Positions 23,646 through 33,372 of a DNA stretch of 64,000 bases are shown here, in pieces (position 1 is the first letter of the stretch; every line of letters starts with the position of its first letter). The notes beneath the pieces are model-generated. The model did not search any database. It had not been told where the DNA came from and was given only the letters and a program-made list of their open reading frames with translations. Location of the stretch: contig JBCAQO010000014.1 of NCBI GenBank assembly GCA_039111635.1, positions 1,054,001 to 1,118,000 of the forward strand, read 5' to 3'. Made by a program: the position numbers and the translations under genes. Origin of the DNA: Heterobasidion occidentale. Taxonomy: Eukaryota; Basidiomycota; Agaricomycetes; Russulales; Bondarzewiaceae.

Positions 23646-24406
23646 TGTCTCGCAGAGAGAGAAAATGACAGTATCGTTGATGAAACTACTTAATCCGCTG
23701 GATGATGCTTCCTATCTTCTGCTCCCACGTACATATAGACCCTGCTTGGTACTGCCATCCCGACCAGCCCGACGCAGGGCCAGCGTGCTCCAAATCCACA
23801 GAGGGTCGGATGTTTTGGTTTCGAATTCCCCACGACGTGCTGCATAACCAGCATCAACGCAGACACTATATCAGAGCGCGCCGTTCGGAGCCGACCGACG
23901 CATCAGACCCGGTGATCCGCTGGTCAGCGCCTTCAAAGGGCAGGTCGCGGGGGCAGGGCGTCGCAAATTTGATGAAGGAAGCTCGGGGGGGCCTCGAAGT
24001 GCTGGTTGGGGACTATTGGAGGCTGTTGAGGGCTCCTAGGTGGGGCAAGTATCGGAGTAGTCGTGATGAAGATTGAGCGGGCAGCTGCGAGGAGGTATAT
24101 TACTGGAGGCGTGTGCATGAAGAGTAATGGCGACCGTTCGAAGCGAAGAGTGGGAAAACGTGTGAGAGTGCGATGGTCGTCGCTCATTGTCGAAAGGGGG
24201 AACATCGATTCCGTGGTCCGAGACATATGATCCGCGCACTGCTTTCTAGATTGGCAAGTTGAAACGCATGGAAGCGTATAGGCCACCAAAGCAAGGGCGA
24301 ATGGAAATGAGGTTAAGAGGGCAGTCTAGGTGTTATAATGTGAAGAGAATAAATGATGTTCAGAGATCGGGAGTCCGATAGGAACGCACTGGAGCAGGGC
24401 GTGAAA
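23646..24406. other. Intergenic, no gene seen
   Basis: Open frames on both strands lack recognisable features. It is the 3' flank of the IMPACT-like gene. Confidence 0.45.
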
Positions 24407-25233
24407 TCACAGCCCAACGTCTGTCTTCGCTTTTGCAATGGATGCCTTGACGCTCTTGATAGCATTCTCTCTAGCTGTGACCAGCCTCTTCGCCTTCGCT
24501 ACATCAAGGTCCTTCAACAAGCCAGAATAATCTTGTTTCTTCATCGTGGTCCTCGCCGGCAGCTGTACACCTTCAGTGGACGAATCATTGGATGGACCAG
24601 CAGTCACCGGGGCTGCCAGCGCCCTCAGCCTGCTCAGCTCTGCACGTAGATCGGTGAGGATATCGTCCAAGGTGTTGAGAGTGGAGAGACAGTCTTCCAC
24701 CTCATCCTTCAGCCTGAACGTGCGACAGACCTCACGAGCACACGTCTCAATGTGCGTGAACCTGATAGGGCCGAGCATCACGCCTCCATACCTTTGCGGC
24801 ATCCAAAGCAAGGGGTTCGATTCATAGTATATATATGATCAAACGGGATAGAGTACAGGACGTACCACCGACTCACGATCACCACGGCATCGATGACGGC
24901 CTCCGCCTGCATCACCTTCAGAACACGACTGCCAGCCCAACTCTCCTGGTCATCGTCGCTGCCTTCCTGCACCTCAAAATCGTCGTCGCCCGAGAGTCCG
25001 GTCTTCCCTGGCTTCAACACCATGCATCTCCACGCCGCGATCTCGTGAGATGCGGGCTTGGATCCGTGCACGACGCGCCTCAGATGGGTGACGGCCTTCT
25101 GTGCCTCGGCCGGGGTTGTCGCACGGAATATGTTGCCAGTGAATGTTGAAGATCGATCACGGATCTCCTGTGAGGTGGCGAGAGACTCTGGGAGCGGCTT
25201 CCTGCGGTCGACGAAGGCGTCCAGAGTCGCCAT
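24407..25233 (-). CDS. IMPACT/YIH1-type (UPF0029) protein without RWD domain
   Basis: Two exons, 25233-24866 and 24791-24407, give 250 residues in frame. The ATG at 25233 starts MATLDAFVDRRKPLPESLA. The IMPACT fold follows: DRSSTFTGNIFRATT, PASHEIAAWRC, an acidic insert (GSDDDQESWAG), VLKVMQAEAVIDAVVIVSRWYGGVMLGPIRFTHI. The C-terminal 110 residues are a predicted coiled coil (EDCLSTLNTLDDILTDLRAEL) and a Lys-rich helix. In yeast and mammals, YIH1/IMPACT binds GCN1 through an N-terminal RWD domain and damps GCN2; that domain is absent here, so GCN2 control is only a possibility. The gene lies between the two arms of the inverted duplication. The non-ATG extension to 25287 overlaps the arm boundary and is not used. 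Confidence 0.85.
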
Positions 25234-25337
25234 GAGCGCAGCGCCAGACGGCAGTGGGAAGTTATCAGGACGAGTTTGGGGTACCAAAATTACATAACTA
25301 TATACCTATCGGCTCTTTACTGTCCACAAATTCTACC

Positions 25338-27290
25338 AAGTGCTGTCTGGCAGGCCTCCGACGCCGTAGCTGGCATCCTCCTCGCTCCCTCTCACACAAA
25401 TGTCCAAAATGTCGCTTGCCTCGACGGCCAAGCGAGCACTACGCCCCTACTCCACCCTCTCCGACGAACCGCTTGGCAAAGCTCGCCCTCGTCGCAACTG
25501 GACGCCGAGAGACTCGCCCCCGCGTCGCAACTGGACGCCGACAGACCCACACATCCCGCGTAAAAGTCTCGGCCCATTCCTAGCAAAAGAGACCACCATC
25601 ACGCGAAACGCCATCTACATCCGCCCCGAGCGACACCTGGTCGACGTCTCGGAGGCGTTCGCCCTGGTGCGCGGTCTCGAGCAGCGGTTCGGGAGGATCC
25701 AGGATTACCGATTTTTGCGGGTGCGTCTCCGTGCTTGAGCGCCCGACGCCGCGCGCGGCACCGAACCGCGCGTTAACCACGTCGCTGCTGACCTCTCGCG
25801 GCGGTTCCAGGAACACGAAGTGCCCACGAGCCTCCAGGGGTTTTTCTGGGCCGTCTTCGCAGACGAGTCCGGGCGCGAGCGGATGGGCGCGGAGGAGATC
25901 AAGATCAAGATGCGCTTGCCGGCGAGGAAATTATACGATGGGGGCGTCGGCCTCGCGGACATCCACCGCTTCCTTGCCCCCGCGGACCTGCAGCCTGCGG
26001 AGATAGTCGAAGAGGAGCTCAAGGAGGCCGAAGACCAGATCCAAGCCGCCGCAGAGGACCCTTCGAAGCAGCCACAGTTTGAACTCATCGACGTGCAAGT
26101 GAAGCGTGCAGGTGCGCGCGCCCTCTCCACTCTCCTTCGAACGATTATCGTTCAACGGAAATGCTTGCCGTCCACAGGTTATGTCAACTTCTCCGTGCCG
26201 TACAGGGAGAAGCAGGTGCGGCATGGGTACTTCTTCGCACTGCGGTGGCTTCACTGGGGAGGGTTCTCGACCGGCGAGGACGCCACCGTCCCCCGGCCGA
26301 ACCTAGACACTGCTAACGAGTTCTGGCAAAACGTGGTCGACCAGTGGAAGAAAGCACACCCCGAAGGCATGGAAGTGGCCCCCTCGCGGGAAGCGGACTC
26401 CGCACCGCCGTCTGCGTCGGACGAGGCGTGGACGACAACGGAAGACTCCCCTCCGCCAGCCTGGACCCCCCTCGACCTCGGAGAGCCCATCGCACCCATG
26501 ACCGACGAGCCTCCCGCCTCGCCCTCTGCACTTGCAGACACGACGGCCCTCCCACCGCCTCCGACGTCCGCGACACCCACACCGCCCGACATCCTCCCGC
26601 TGGCCCCCGAGCCCGACGCGCCGAAGACGCGCCAACCTCCCAAAATGTCGCGCCGCGAGTGGGTCCTGCAGACCGCGCGGGAGAGCGCGCGCGCGCAGGT
26701 CGCCGAGACAGAGGCTCGGGAGAAGGAGGCGGAGGCGGAGGCGGGGCCGGCGGACGCGAAGAAGCGGCCGGTCATCGAGCGGCTGCGGAAGCTCATTGGG
26801 GGCTCGTTCTTGTAAGAACGGGGCCTTCAGACCTCCCAAGACGCCTCTCCCTCCTATTGGGAGCGCCGGGTTGGATCTATACGGTACATTTCTGGCTTAA
26901 TGGTATCGGAGCATCATCCCCATTCACCCTTACGCACACCGCATCAGCGGTGTCTCCGCGTGTCCTCCATATGATTATCCATAGCCTCAGAAGACGCCGT
27001 GCGTGCTTGCCTTTCGAGACTCGCTATCGTCGGGATGAGCCAGCAGGTGCGTTCGGCAACGTTCACATCGCCTCGCGCGCGTCTCGTCAGCAAAGAGGCG
27101 CGCCGCACTTCGATAGACAGTAGAGATACTACCCCCTCGTGCCTCGTCAGTCGAAAGCGCCGCCGCCGAACCCCTACAACGGCCCCATCCAACATCGCGG
27201 CGTCCGCTCCGCTATAATAGACACAGACGTGCACCAGGCCGCAGCGATTCCGACCACGCGCCCCGTTTACTACTCCCGCATATCCATTCC
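25338..27290. repeat. Right arm of the 2-kb inverted duplication
   Basis: Reverse-complement partner of 20140-22063. The arm begins about 60 bp before the intact gene copy and ends about 470 bp after its stop. The arms are separated by about 3.3 kb that includes the IMPACT-like gene. Confidence 0.85.
25400..26815 (+). CDS. Putative mitochondrial protein of unknown function, intact copy
   Basis: Three exons (25400-25720, 25811-26111, 26178-26815) give 419 residues without a break. The N-terminus (MSKMSLASTAKRALRPYSTL) is a typical basic presequence ending in RPYSTL, so mitochondrial import is likely. A double NWTPRDSPPRRNWTP repeat precedes the conserved core PRKSLGPFLAKETTITRNAI, YIRPERHLVDVSEAFALVRG, GFFWAVFADESGRERMG and YVNFSVPYREKQVRHGY. 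The C-terminal 180 residues are Pro/Ala/Glu-rich with an acidic-basic coiled segment and end in RLRKLIGGSFL. I do not recognise the family; the layout resembles fungal mitochondrial translation or assembly factors, but that is a guess. Its 5' and 3' flanks belong to the right duplication arm. Confidence 0.75.
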
Positions 27291-28144
27291 TATTTTTATC
27301 CCATAAGTGATCCAACTGAGACGAGACAGGATCAGACCAGACGAGATGAGAGGGGGCGCGGTCTACCGCGGGGCACACAAATGCATATAACTTATACGTA
27401 CTCCACGTCGTGATCATGCGGTGTGCGTACCAAGGCGTACCAACAAAGGCCAGATTTCCGAAGCCAGCAAAGACAGATATTCACAAACAATCAAACAGAC
27501 AAAAAAGGGGGGAAAGGGGGAAAGAAAACAAACAAAAAAACACGGTGAACGTGTTATATGTGTATGTGTATATAATATATACACCGAATCCCGACCCGGA
27601 CATAAAAAGAAAAAGAAAAAGAAAAAGCAAATTATTACCGCAGCGAACACGAACGGGCAGACACCGTCGTACGTAAGAACCAAGGACCAAATGCGCGAAG
27701 GAACAGAACAGAATTGAAATGAACCGAACTGAGATGAATAGGGAGAAGAGGAAGAGGAGGCAGAAGAGGAGGCAAAAGCGAGCAAGCGAGCGAGGTGCGT
27801 GGAGCGGGTATGTGAATGCCATGTGTACATGCGGTCCGATGTAGTGTATGTTATATGCTGACGAGACGACGAGAGGAAAGGAGGAGACGAGGGGGAGAGG
27901 ACATAGGGCGCGAGGACATAGGATGCGAGGACGCAGACGAGGGCCAGAGGGGAGGAGAGGAGAGGAAGGGAGACATAAACAAAAGAAAAACACGCATAGA
28001 CAGCTTTTTTTCCACGGCGGCGGGGTCGACGTCCAACGTCCAGCAGCGATGCCCGACGGAGTCCCGACCAGGACCAGGGGCGCCCAGACGAGAGGAAGCC
28101 CGAAGACCGGACAGCGGAGCGGCGAACGGCGAACAGCAACGCGC
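27291..28144. other. Purine-rich intergenic region
   Basis: Contains A/G-rich simple sequence on the plus strand (about 27500-27640, with AAAAAG units, and 27720-27980). No gene seen; it is the 3' flank of the bZIP gene and of the intact duplicate. Confidence 0.5.
27600..27629. repeat. AAAAAG-type tandem repeat
   Basis: Several consecutive AAAAAG/AAAGAAA units, read as a pyrimidine tract on the minus strand downstream of the bZIP gene. Confidence 0.7.
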
Positions 28145-30659
28145 TCAGCACACCTCGACCTCCCACTCGCCCACCTCCCCCTCCGCCGTCGGCACGCTCT
28201 TCATCGCGATCCTCACGCGCCTCTTCTCCCCTCCCGCGCCTGCGCTCCCCTCCCACCCCATCCCCGATCCCATCCCCGACCCTGACCCTGACCCCGACCC
28301 AGCCCACGACCCCAAATCCGCACTGCTATACGCCGGGAAACCCGCCTCCAACCCCAGCCCCATGCCCAAGCCCAACCCAAGCCCGCCCCCGAACCCCACC
28401 TCCGCCGCCGACATCCCGATCCCCAAAAACGGGTCTCCGTAGCCCGACGCGGCGGACAGCGCGGACGAGGCACCCGCAGACGAGTACGACGACGACGACG
28501 ACGAATAGGACGACGAGAACGACGAGGACGCGGAGGACGAGGAGGACGTGAGGGAAGGCGCGGCGTGCGAGAACCCCGCGCGCGTCGGCATCGGCGTCGG
28601 CATCGCGAAGCTCGCGCTGAACGGGCTCAGCGCGCTCAGCGCGCGCGCGTCGTTCCACGGCGGCGTGCGCGGCGCGGCGTCGTCCTCGCTCGACGCGTCG
28701 GACGGCGACGCGGCCGACGACGGCGCCGCAGACGACGCTACAGACGAAGAAGAGGCGGCGGCGGCGGCGGGGTGGATGCGCACGCGGATCGTGCCCTGCG
28801 GCGTGCGCTCGGCGTCGAACGTGATGTCCAGCGCGCCGAGGCCAAGCGCGGCCGCGTTCGCGTCCACAAACTGGATCTTCTGCGCGCGCAGCTCCGCCTC
28901 GCGGTCCCTCCCGCTGCCCTCTCTCATCCCAATCCCCGACGAGTCCTCGGACGACGACCCGAAATCAAGGTCCAGCCCCCCGACGCTGCTGCCCATCCCG
29001 AACCCCCCGATGCCGACGCCGCCCCCGTACCCCATCCCGCTGTCCATGTCGACGTCGCCGTCGCGCTGCCACCCGCGCTCGCCTCCGTACTCGGGCGCCC
29101 ACGCGCCCAGGCGCTCCAGGTCGAGGCTGCCGCCGCCCGCCGCGGCGAGCAGCGGGTGCGGGTGCGGCGGGAGCGCCGACAGCGGGAACGTGCCGGAGAA
29201 CGGGAACGCCGCGCGCGCCTCCGAGTGCGAGTGCGTGTGCGCGTGCGCGCGCGCCTGCGGCTGCGGCTGCGGCTGGCCCGAGAGCGAGAAGATCGAGGGC
29301 AGCGCGCAGAGGAGCACGAGGAGGCTCATCGCGCTCGTCTTTTCGAGCTTGCTCACCGCGGACGGCGCGGCGGCCGTCGCGGGGGCCGTGGTGCCGGCGC
29401 GCGCGGGTGAGGCCGGGACGCGCGGCTCGGCAGGTTCCGGCTTGACCCCCGCGCGCGCCGGGCTCGCGAGCTGCGTGCTGAGGGCCTGCTCGCGCTGTTC
29501 CGCGGCGGCGAGGCGCGCGCGCAGCGCGTCGATCTCGGAGAGCAGCTCGTCGGCGTCGTGCTGGTCGTGCTCCGACTCCTGCGTGTGGTGCGGCTGGCGG
29601 TCGTTGCCGTGTTGCGGGTTGGCCTGGGCGAGGGCGAGGAGGCGCGCGTTTTCCTGCTCGAGCTCGGCGACGCGGCTGTAGTGCGGCAAACGCGGGGCAA
29701 TATTAGGCGTGCGTGAGTTTTCGGATATCAAATTCGGAGGTAAAGTAGCGTAAAGGGACGGGCGAGGGGTGAAATTTTCTCGCGGCGTCGCTTCGCTCGG
29801 GTCGTGTGAGGCAACGGGCTGGAGGACCCAGAAGCCGAGTTTTGGACGAAAATAAGGCCATCCCCCCAGAGCGGCGAACAAACGGCGCAAACGCGACGAG
29901 GCCGAAGCGAAAGGCGAAAGGGGGGCAACAGCAGCGACGGAGGGCAGAAAGGACTCACACTTCCATGTTCTCGAACTCCTCGCGCTTGCGCTGCCGGCTG
30001 AGGAAGGCGGCTGCGCGGTTCTTGACGAGGCGGGCCTCGCGCTTGGAGAGGCCGCTGACGTCGGGGGGAATGAAGTCGCGAGTGCTGACGCGCTCGCCGG
30101 TGCCGCGGTGCTTCTTCGGAGGGGGCAAGGCCGGGCTGAGGCCGCGCTTGGACGCGGCCGCACGCCCCGCGGACTGGAGGCGTGCCTGCTGCGGCTGATG
30201 CTCGTGACGGCTGTGGTCGTCCGGGTAGGACTGGTCGAGGGAGTGGGAGCGGCGCGAGGGCGGCGGGGGCGAGGGCGAGGGCGGGGGCGGGGGGAGGTCG
30301 AAGAGCTGGTGGGTGGGGAGGCAGGGGGGGTCGGGGGCGGGGTTGGAGGGGGAGGCGCGGAGGTGGCGGAGGACTGCGCGGTGGGCGGGGGCAGGGGACG
30401 CGGGGCCCGAGGAGGCCATGCCCGAGGGGGCCGAGTCGATGGAGTACGGCGGGGACGGGGGGTGGGCAAAGGCGAAGGGCGTGTACGCCGCGTGGGCGGA
30501 GGCGAAGGGGAAGGGGTCGGCGGCGGTGTGGGCGGTCGGGGAGCAGATGGGGAGGTCCCAGGAGGAGGGGCCCGAGTCGGAGAGCGGGGACGAGAGGGGG
30601 GCGTCTGGGGAGATGAGTTGGGACATGGAGAGGGCGAGGAAGGGCTTTTCGGAGAGCAT
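28145..30659 (-). CDS. bZIP transcription factor with an internal hydrophobic segment
   Basis: Two exons (30659-29959 and 29675-28145) give 743 residues; the ATG at 30659 starts MLSEKPFLALSMSQLIS. The Pro/Ser-rich N-terminus (about 200 residues) leads to the basic region SKREARLVKNRAAAFLSRQRKREEF. A 283-nt intron follows, then the zipper start MEVRVAELEQENARLLALAQ, a Gln/His spacer and a second heptad helix (ADELLSEIDALRARLAAAEQ). Near residue 400, KTSAMSLLVLLCALPSIFSL is about 17 hydrophobic residues long. A long Gly/Ser/Ala-rich tail ends EVGEWEVEVC. The layout recalls basidiomycete HAC1/CIB1-like or ATF6-like ER-stress regulators; the hydrophobic helix could be a membrane anchor, which HAC1 lacks. 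I cannot decide between these from sequence alone. The intron is far longer than others in the window. Confidence 0.88.
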
Positions 30660-32419
30660 GGCAGGGGCGGGGCGGGGGGGGGGTACTTATACTAGTGCAG
30701 AATGTAGATTACGGTGGAGGTGGGTAAGAAAGGAGGGCAGGGCGACAGAGAGGCAAGGGAGATAGAATACGGAGAAGAGCAGTCGGGTGATGGCTTGATG
30801 GTGGTTGAGAAAAAGACGGTTGCCTGACCGGGCTTATGTCGCTTCCACTGCCCACTCCCAGGCCCAGCCCCGCCCTCGCGTGAGCACCGCGTGCGCGTCC
30901 CGTCCCGCTCACACCCGCCCTCGCCGTCCCTCCCCCGTCCTCAACAATCCCCCAGAACGCACCCATTCTCCCCACACTCCCCGCCCCCACCCCATCCGAG
31001 GTGCGACCGAGCTCCGTCTAATCCCCCGCGCACCCCCCATTTCCAGCTGCCTTTGCCCCACGCACGTCACCGCACATCTACTTTTGATTTTACTTCCGTC
31101 TGCCCCAGCGGCTCCGCGCTCCACCGGGACTTTCTTCGGTCCTCGACGCCTTGAAATAACGACGCCCTTGCATCACCTTCCACCTGTTCCTACCCCTCCC
31201 CTCTGGCGTTTGCCATGGGTGTGCCCTGCCCCTGCGTCTCGCGACATCACGACGGTCCGCCGCTGCAGTCACTGGGCCCCCTCTCTCGTAACCCCAAAGC
31301 AGAACAACAGCATCCCAGCGCTGCAAATATATATAGAACTCGCGTCTAAACTGGGACCGATGGACGCTATATCTGTCGCCGCGTCATCCGCCATTGTGCT
31401 GCTATCATACTAGATTGCGCGCGAAGTGCGCGTTGCGCCCGTGCCCCTTCGACTCGCCTCTGTGCATCCGCGACAGCAGTGCCGCACTCGCGCACGCCTT
31501 TGGGACGCGCTCTGCGCCTCCGCGACCGTCGCCGACCTCTGGTTTCCCCGTCGTCTCGTCTGGTGCGCCTGCCCTGGCCCTACGCAACTTGCCCGGTGCA
31601 TATTGCGCCCACACGTTCAGAGGTATCCTCGAAGCTATCTGGGACATCATCCGATCATCATCTCCTATACTACTACATCTCTTACTAGATATCACGCGAA
31701 TCCCTGCGTTTGTGCGCCTCTGTGCATCTACGCTAGCAGCGCTGCACTCAAACGCACCTCTGGAAGGCCCTCTACTTACGGTGCTCGTGCTCGTGACGCC
31801 GACCCCATGACAGCGACCTCCACACGTGCGCGTCCGCGCCCACTCGCCCGGCGCACGCGAAAGCATCCCGCATCCGGCCTTCCAACAAAACGCACACCGT
31901 TTTGGGCCGCGACCATCTGACGACACCCGCCCTCGCCAAAGTTCGGTCGAAGCGACCACGATCGTGCGTTTTGCTGTCAGAACACCCGCACGTTCGCGCG
32001 ACGAGCGCGGCGTCGCTCGCTGCTTGCAGTCCAGCACCGATATCACTGGGGCCGGTCGTTCCCATCGCCCGGCATCTGATGGGATCGCAGGCCTCCGCTC
32101 GGGAGCGTCCATCAGCACCACCTACTTAGCGCTGTGATGCCCCTCCGAGGCGCCCTCGTCGGATTCGTGGCTTTCCCTCGTCCCAGCGACCCTGCGCTTC
32201 GAGCCTGCTGATTCGCTGACCCGCTGACCACTGCTGAGTCTGATGCGCCGGGTGCCTCTGGTTGGGGCGCTCTGATCCATTATCTGTGCTGATACTGGCT
32301 TTGCAGCCCGACGGTCTGCGGATTCGGAGCACGCTGGCCCGGGCTGGTAGACGTACATGAAGGCAAAGGCTAGGAAACAGCGTCGAGTGGACTGGTAACA
32401 TCGTCGATACTGTCGTTTT
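30660..32419. other. Promoter side of the bZIP gene and uncharacterised DNA
   Basis: A run of ten or so G lies just upstream of the bZIP ATG. The rest has short or low-complexity frames on both strands, including one of 238 residues on the minus strand (31405-32121), none with recognisable motifs. AAATATATATAG at about 31325 could be an AT-rich core element. Confidence 0.4.
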
Positions 32420-33345
32420 CTCTTTCTACGAGACGCGCGGCTCTTTTTCCTCTTCGAACTTGCGTTTTGATCCTGTGGGCCCTATCAACTTTCGTGACTT
32501 TTATAGCTCCGATCCACACCGCGCACATCTGATCGACCATTACTAGCCATCACTAGTATACAACTCAGCTCTAGGCAAAGCGCTCCCAGATCTTTGGCCC
32601 CCATCTCCACGCCCTTGGCGACCGTCTCGTCAAGCGGGGTGGCACTCAGCGACGAGTTTCTCAACGCCTCCTCAGAGGGGTGCTCCTCGAGCACCACGAT
32701 CATCTCCATCACGCGTTCCCCGCTCACGGGGTCGGTGTCGTAGGCTCCGCCCATGAGCCCATGAACAGGTAGCCATCGCGGTTGAGTGCGCGGACGAGGA
32801 CGTCGATGGCCGAGTAGATACGGTGATCGGTGACTGGGATTTCTGCGAGCTTGGCGAGGTTGTGGCGGTGGATCTTGTAGCCTTTGATGAATGTCTCCAT
32901 CTGCCAGTGTCACTGTAGCAGTCCGTTGAATGGCCTTGCTTTTTTTTTTTGGTAATGGCCTGTAATGGCTTGCTCAGACCTTTGGCATGTGAGTACTGGC
33001 GATGTTAAATGGTGGCACAGTGCACACATTCTGCTGTGTTTAAATTTGTTGAGGTTGTTGTTGGTGGTGGTGGTGGTGGTGGTGGTGAACCTATTAGGCA
33101 GACCTAGGCAGACGCGCTCGACGACCGACGCAGCTAATTCCGGATCCGGTTTCAACTGACGTAGGCTCGTAGCTATCGCCCCCGCCTTACAATAGATGAC
33201 GACAACGGCTTTGCGCCCACTATCGACTCGGATATCTTGACCTGTTCCCGCTGGCTGCGACGCCTGCGACCACCTCCACAGGAACTCTGCGCTCTAAAAG
33301 ACACTCGCTCAAAAAGCTCCTGTGTATATATTCAGACTGATTTTT
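32420..33345. repeat. Duplicated block: small broken gene plus polymerase promoter (copy 2)
   Basis: Same-orientation match to 22205-23135. Here the block sits directly upstream of the X-family DNA polymerase ORF, so this is probably the source location. A TGG microsatellite (about 33061-33090) and a T10 tract (about 32941-32950) are present only here. Confidence 0.8.
32571..32900 (-). pseudogene. Small conserved gene, copy 2 (frameshifted)
   Basis: ATG at 32900 reads METFIKGYKIHRHNLAKLAE, then IPVTDHRIYSAIDVLVRALN and RDGYLFMG. An 8-base duplication (ATGGGCTC repeated) then shifts the frame. In the shifted frame it continues GGAYDTDPVSGERVMEMIVV, LEEHPSEEALRNSSLSATPL, and later lacks about 12 bases present in copy 1 before the terminal TAG (32571-32573). 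Divergently placed to the polymerase gene. Function unknown. Confidence 0.6.
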
Positions 33346-33372
33346 ATCTCAACCTATCTCAACCTTATCTGA

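Noticed and set aside
24800..24830. GGTTCGATTC word resembling a tRNA B box
   Set aside because: No matching A box or cloverleaf around it, and it lies in the intron of the IMPACT-like gene.
20140..27290. Inverted duplication as an LTR or DNA transposon
   Set aside because: No reverse transcriptase, integrase or transposase coding sequence in or between the arms, and no terminal repeat other than the arms themselves.
28548..29681. 377-residue plus-strand frame antisense to the bZIP gene
   Set aside because: Low-complexity Ala/Ser/Cys content mirrors the Gly/Ser/Ala codons of the bZIP tail; no independent motif.
28145..30469. Single 774-residue minus-strand frame over the bZIP locus
   Set aside because: It reads through the 283-nt intron in a frame that misses the basic region. 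The spliced two-exon model carries both basic region and zipper.
31405..32121. 238-residue minus-strand frame upstream of the bZIP gene
   Set aside because: No motif, no splice-linked neighbours, many overlapping frames on the other strand.
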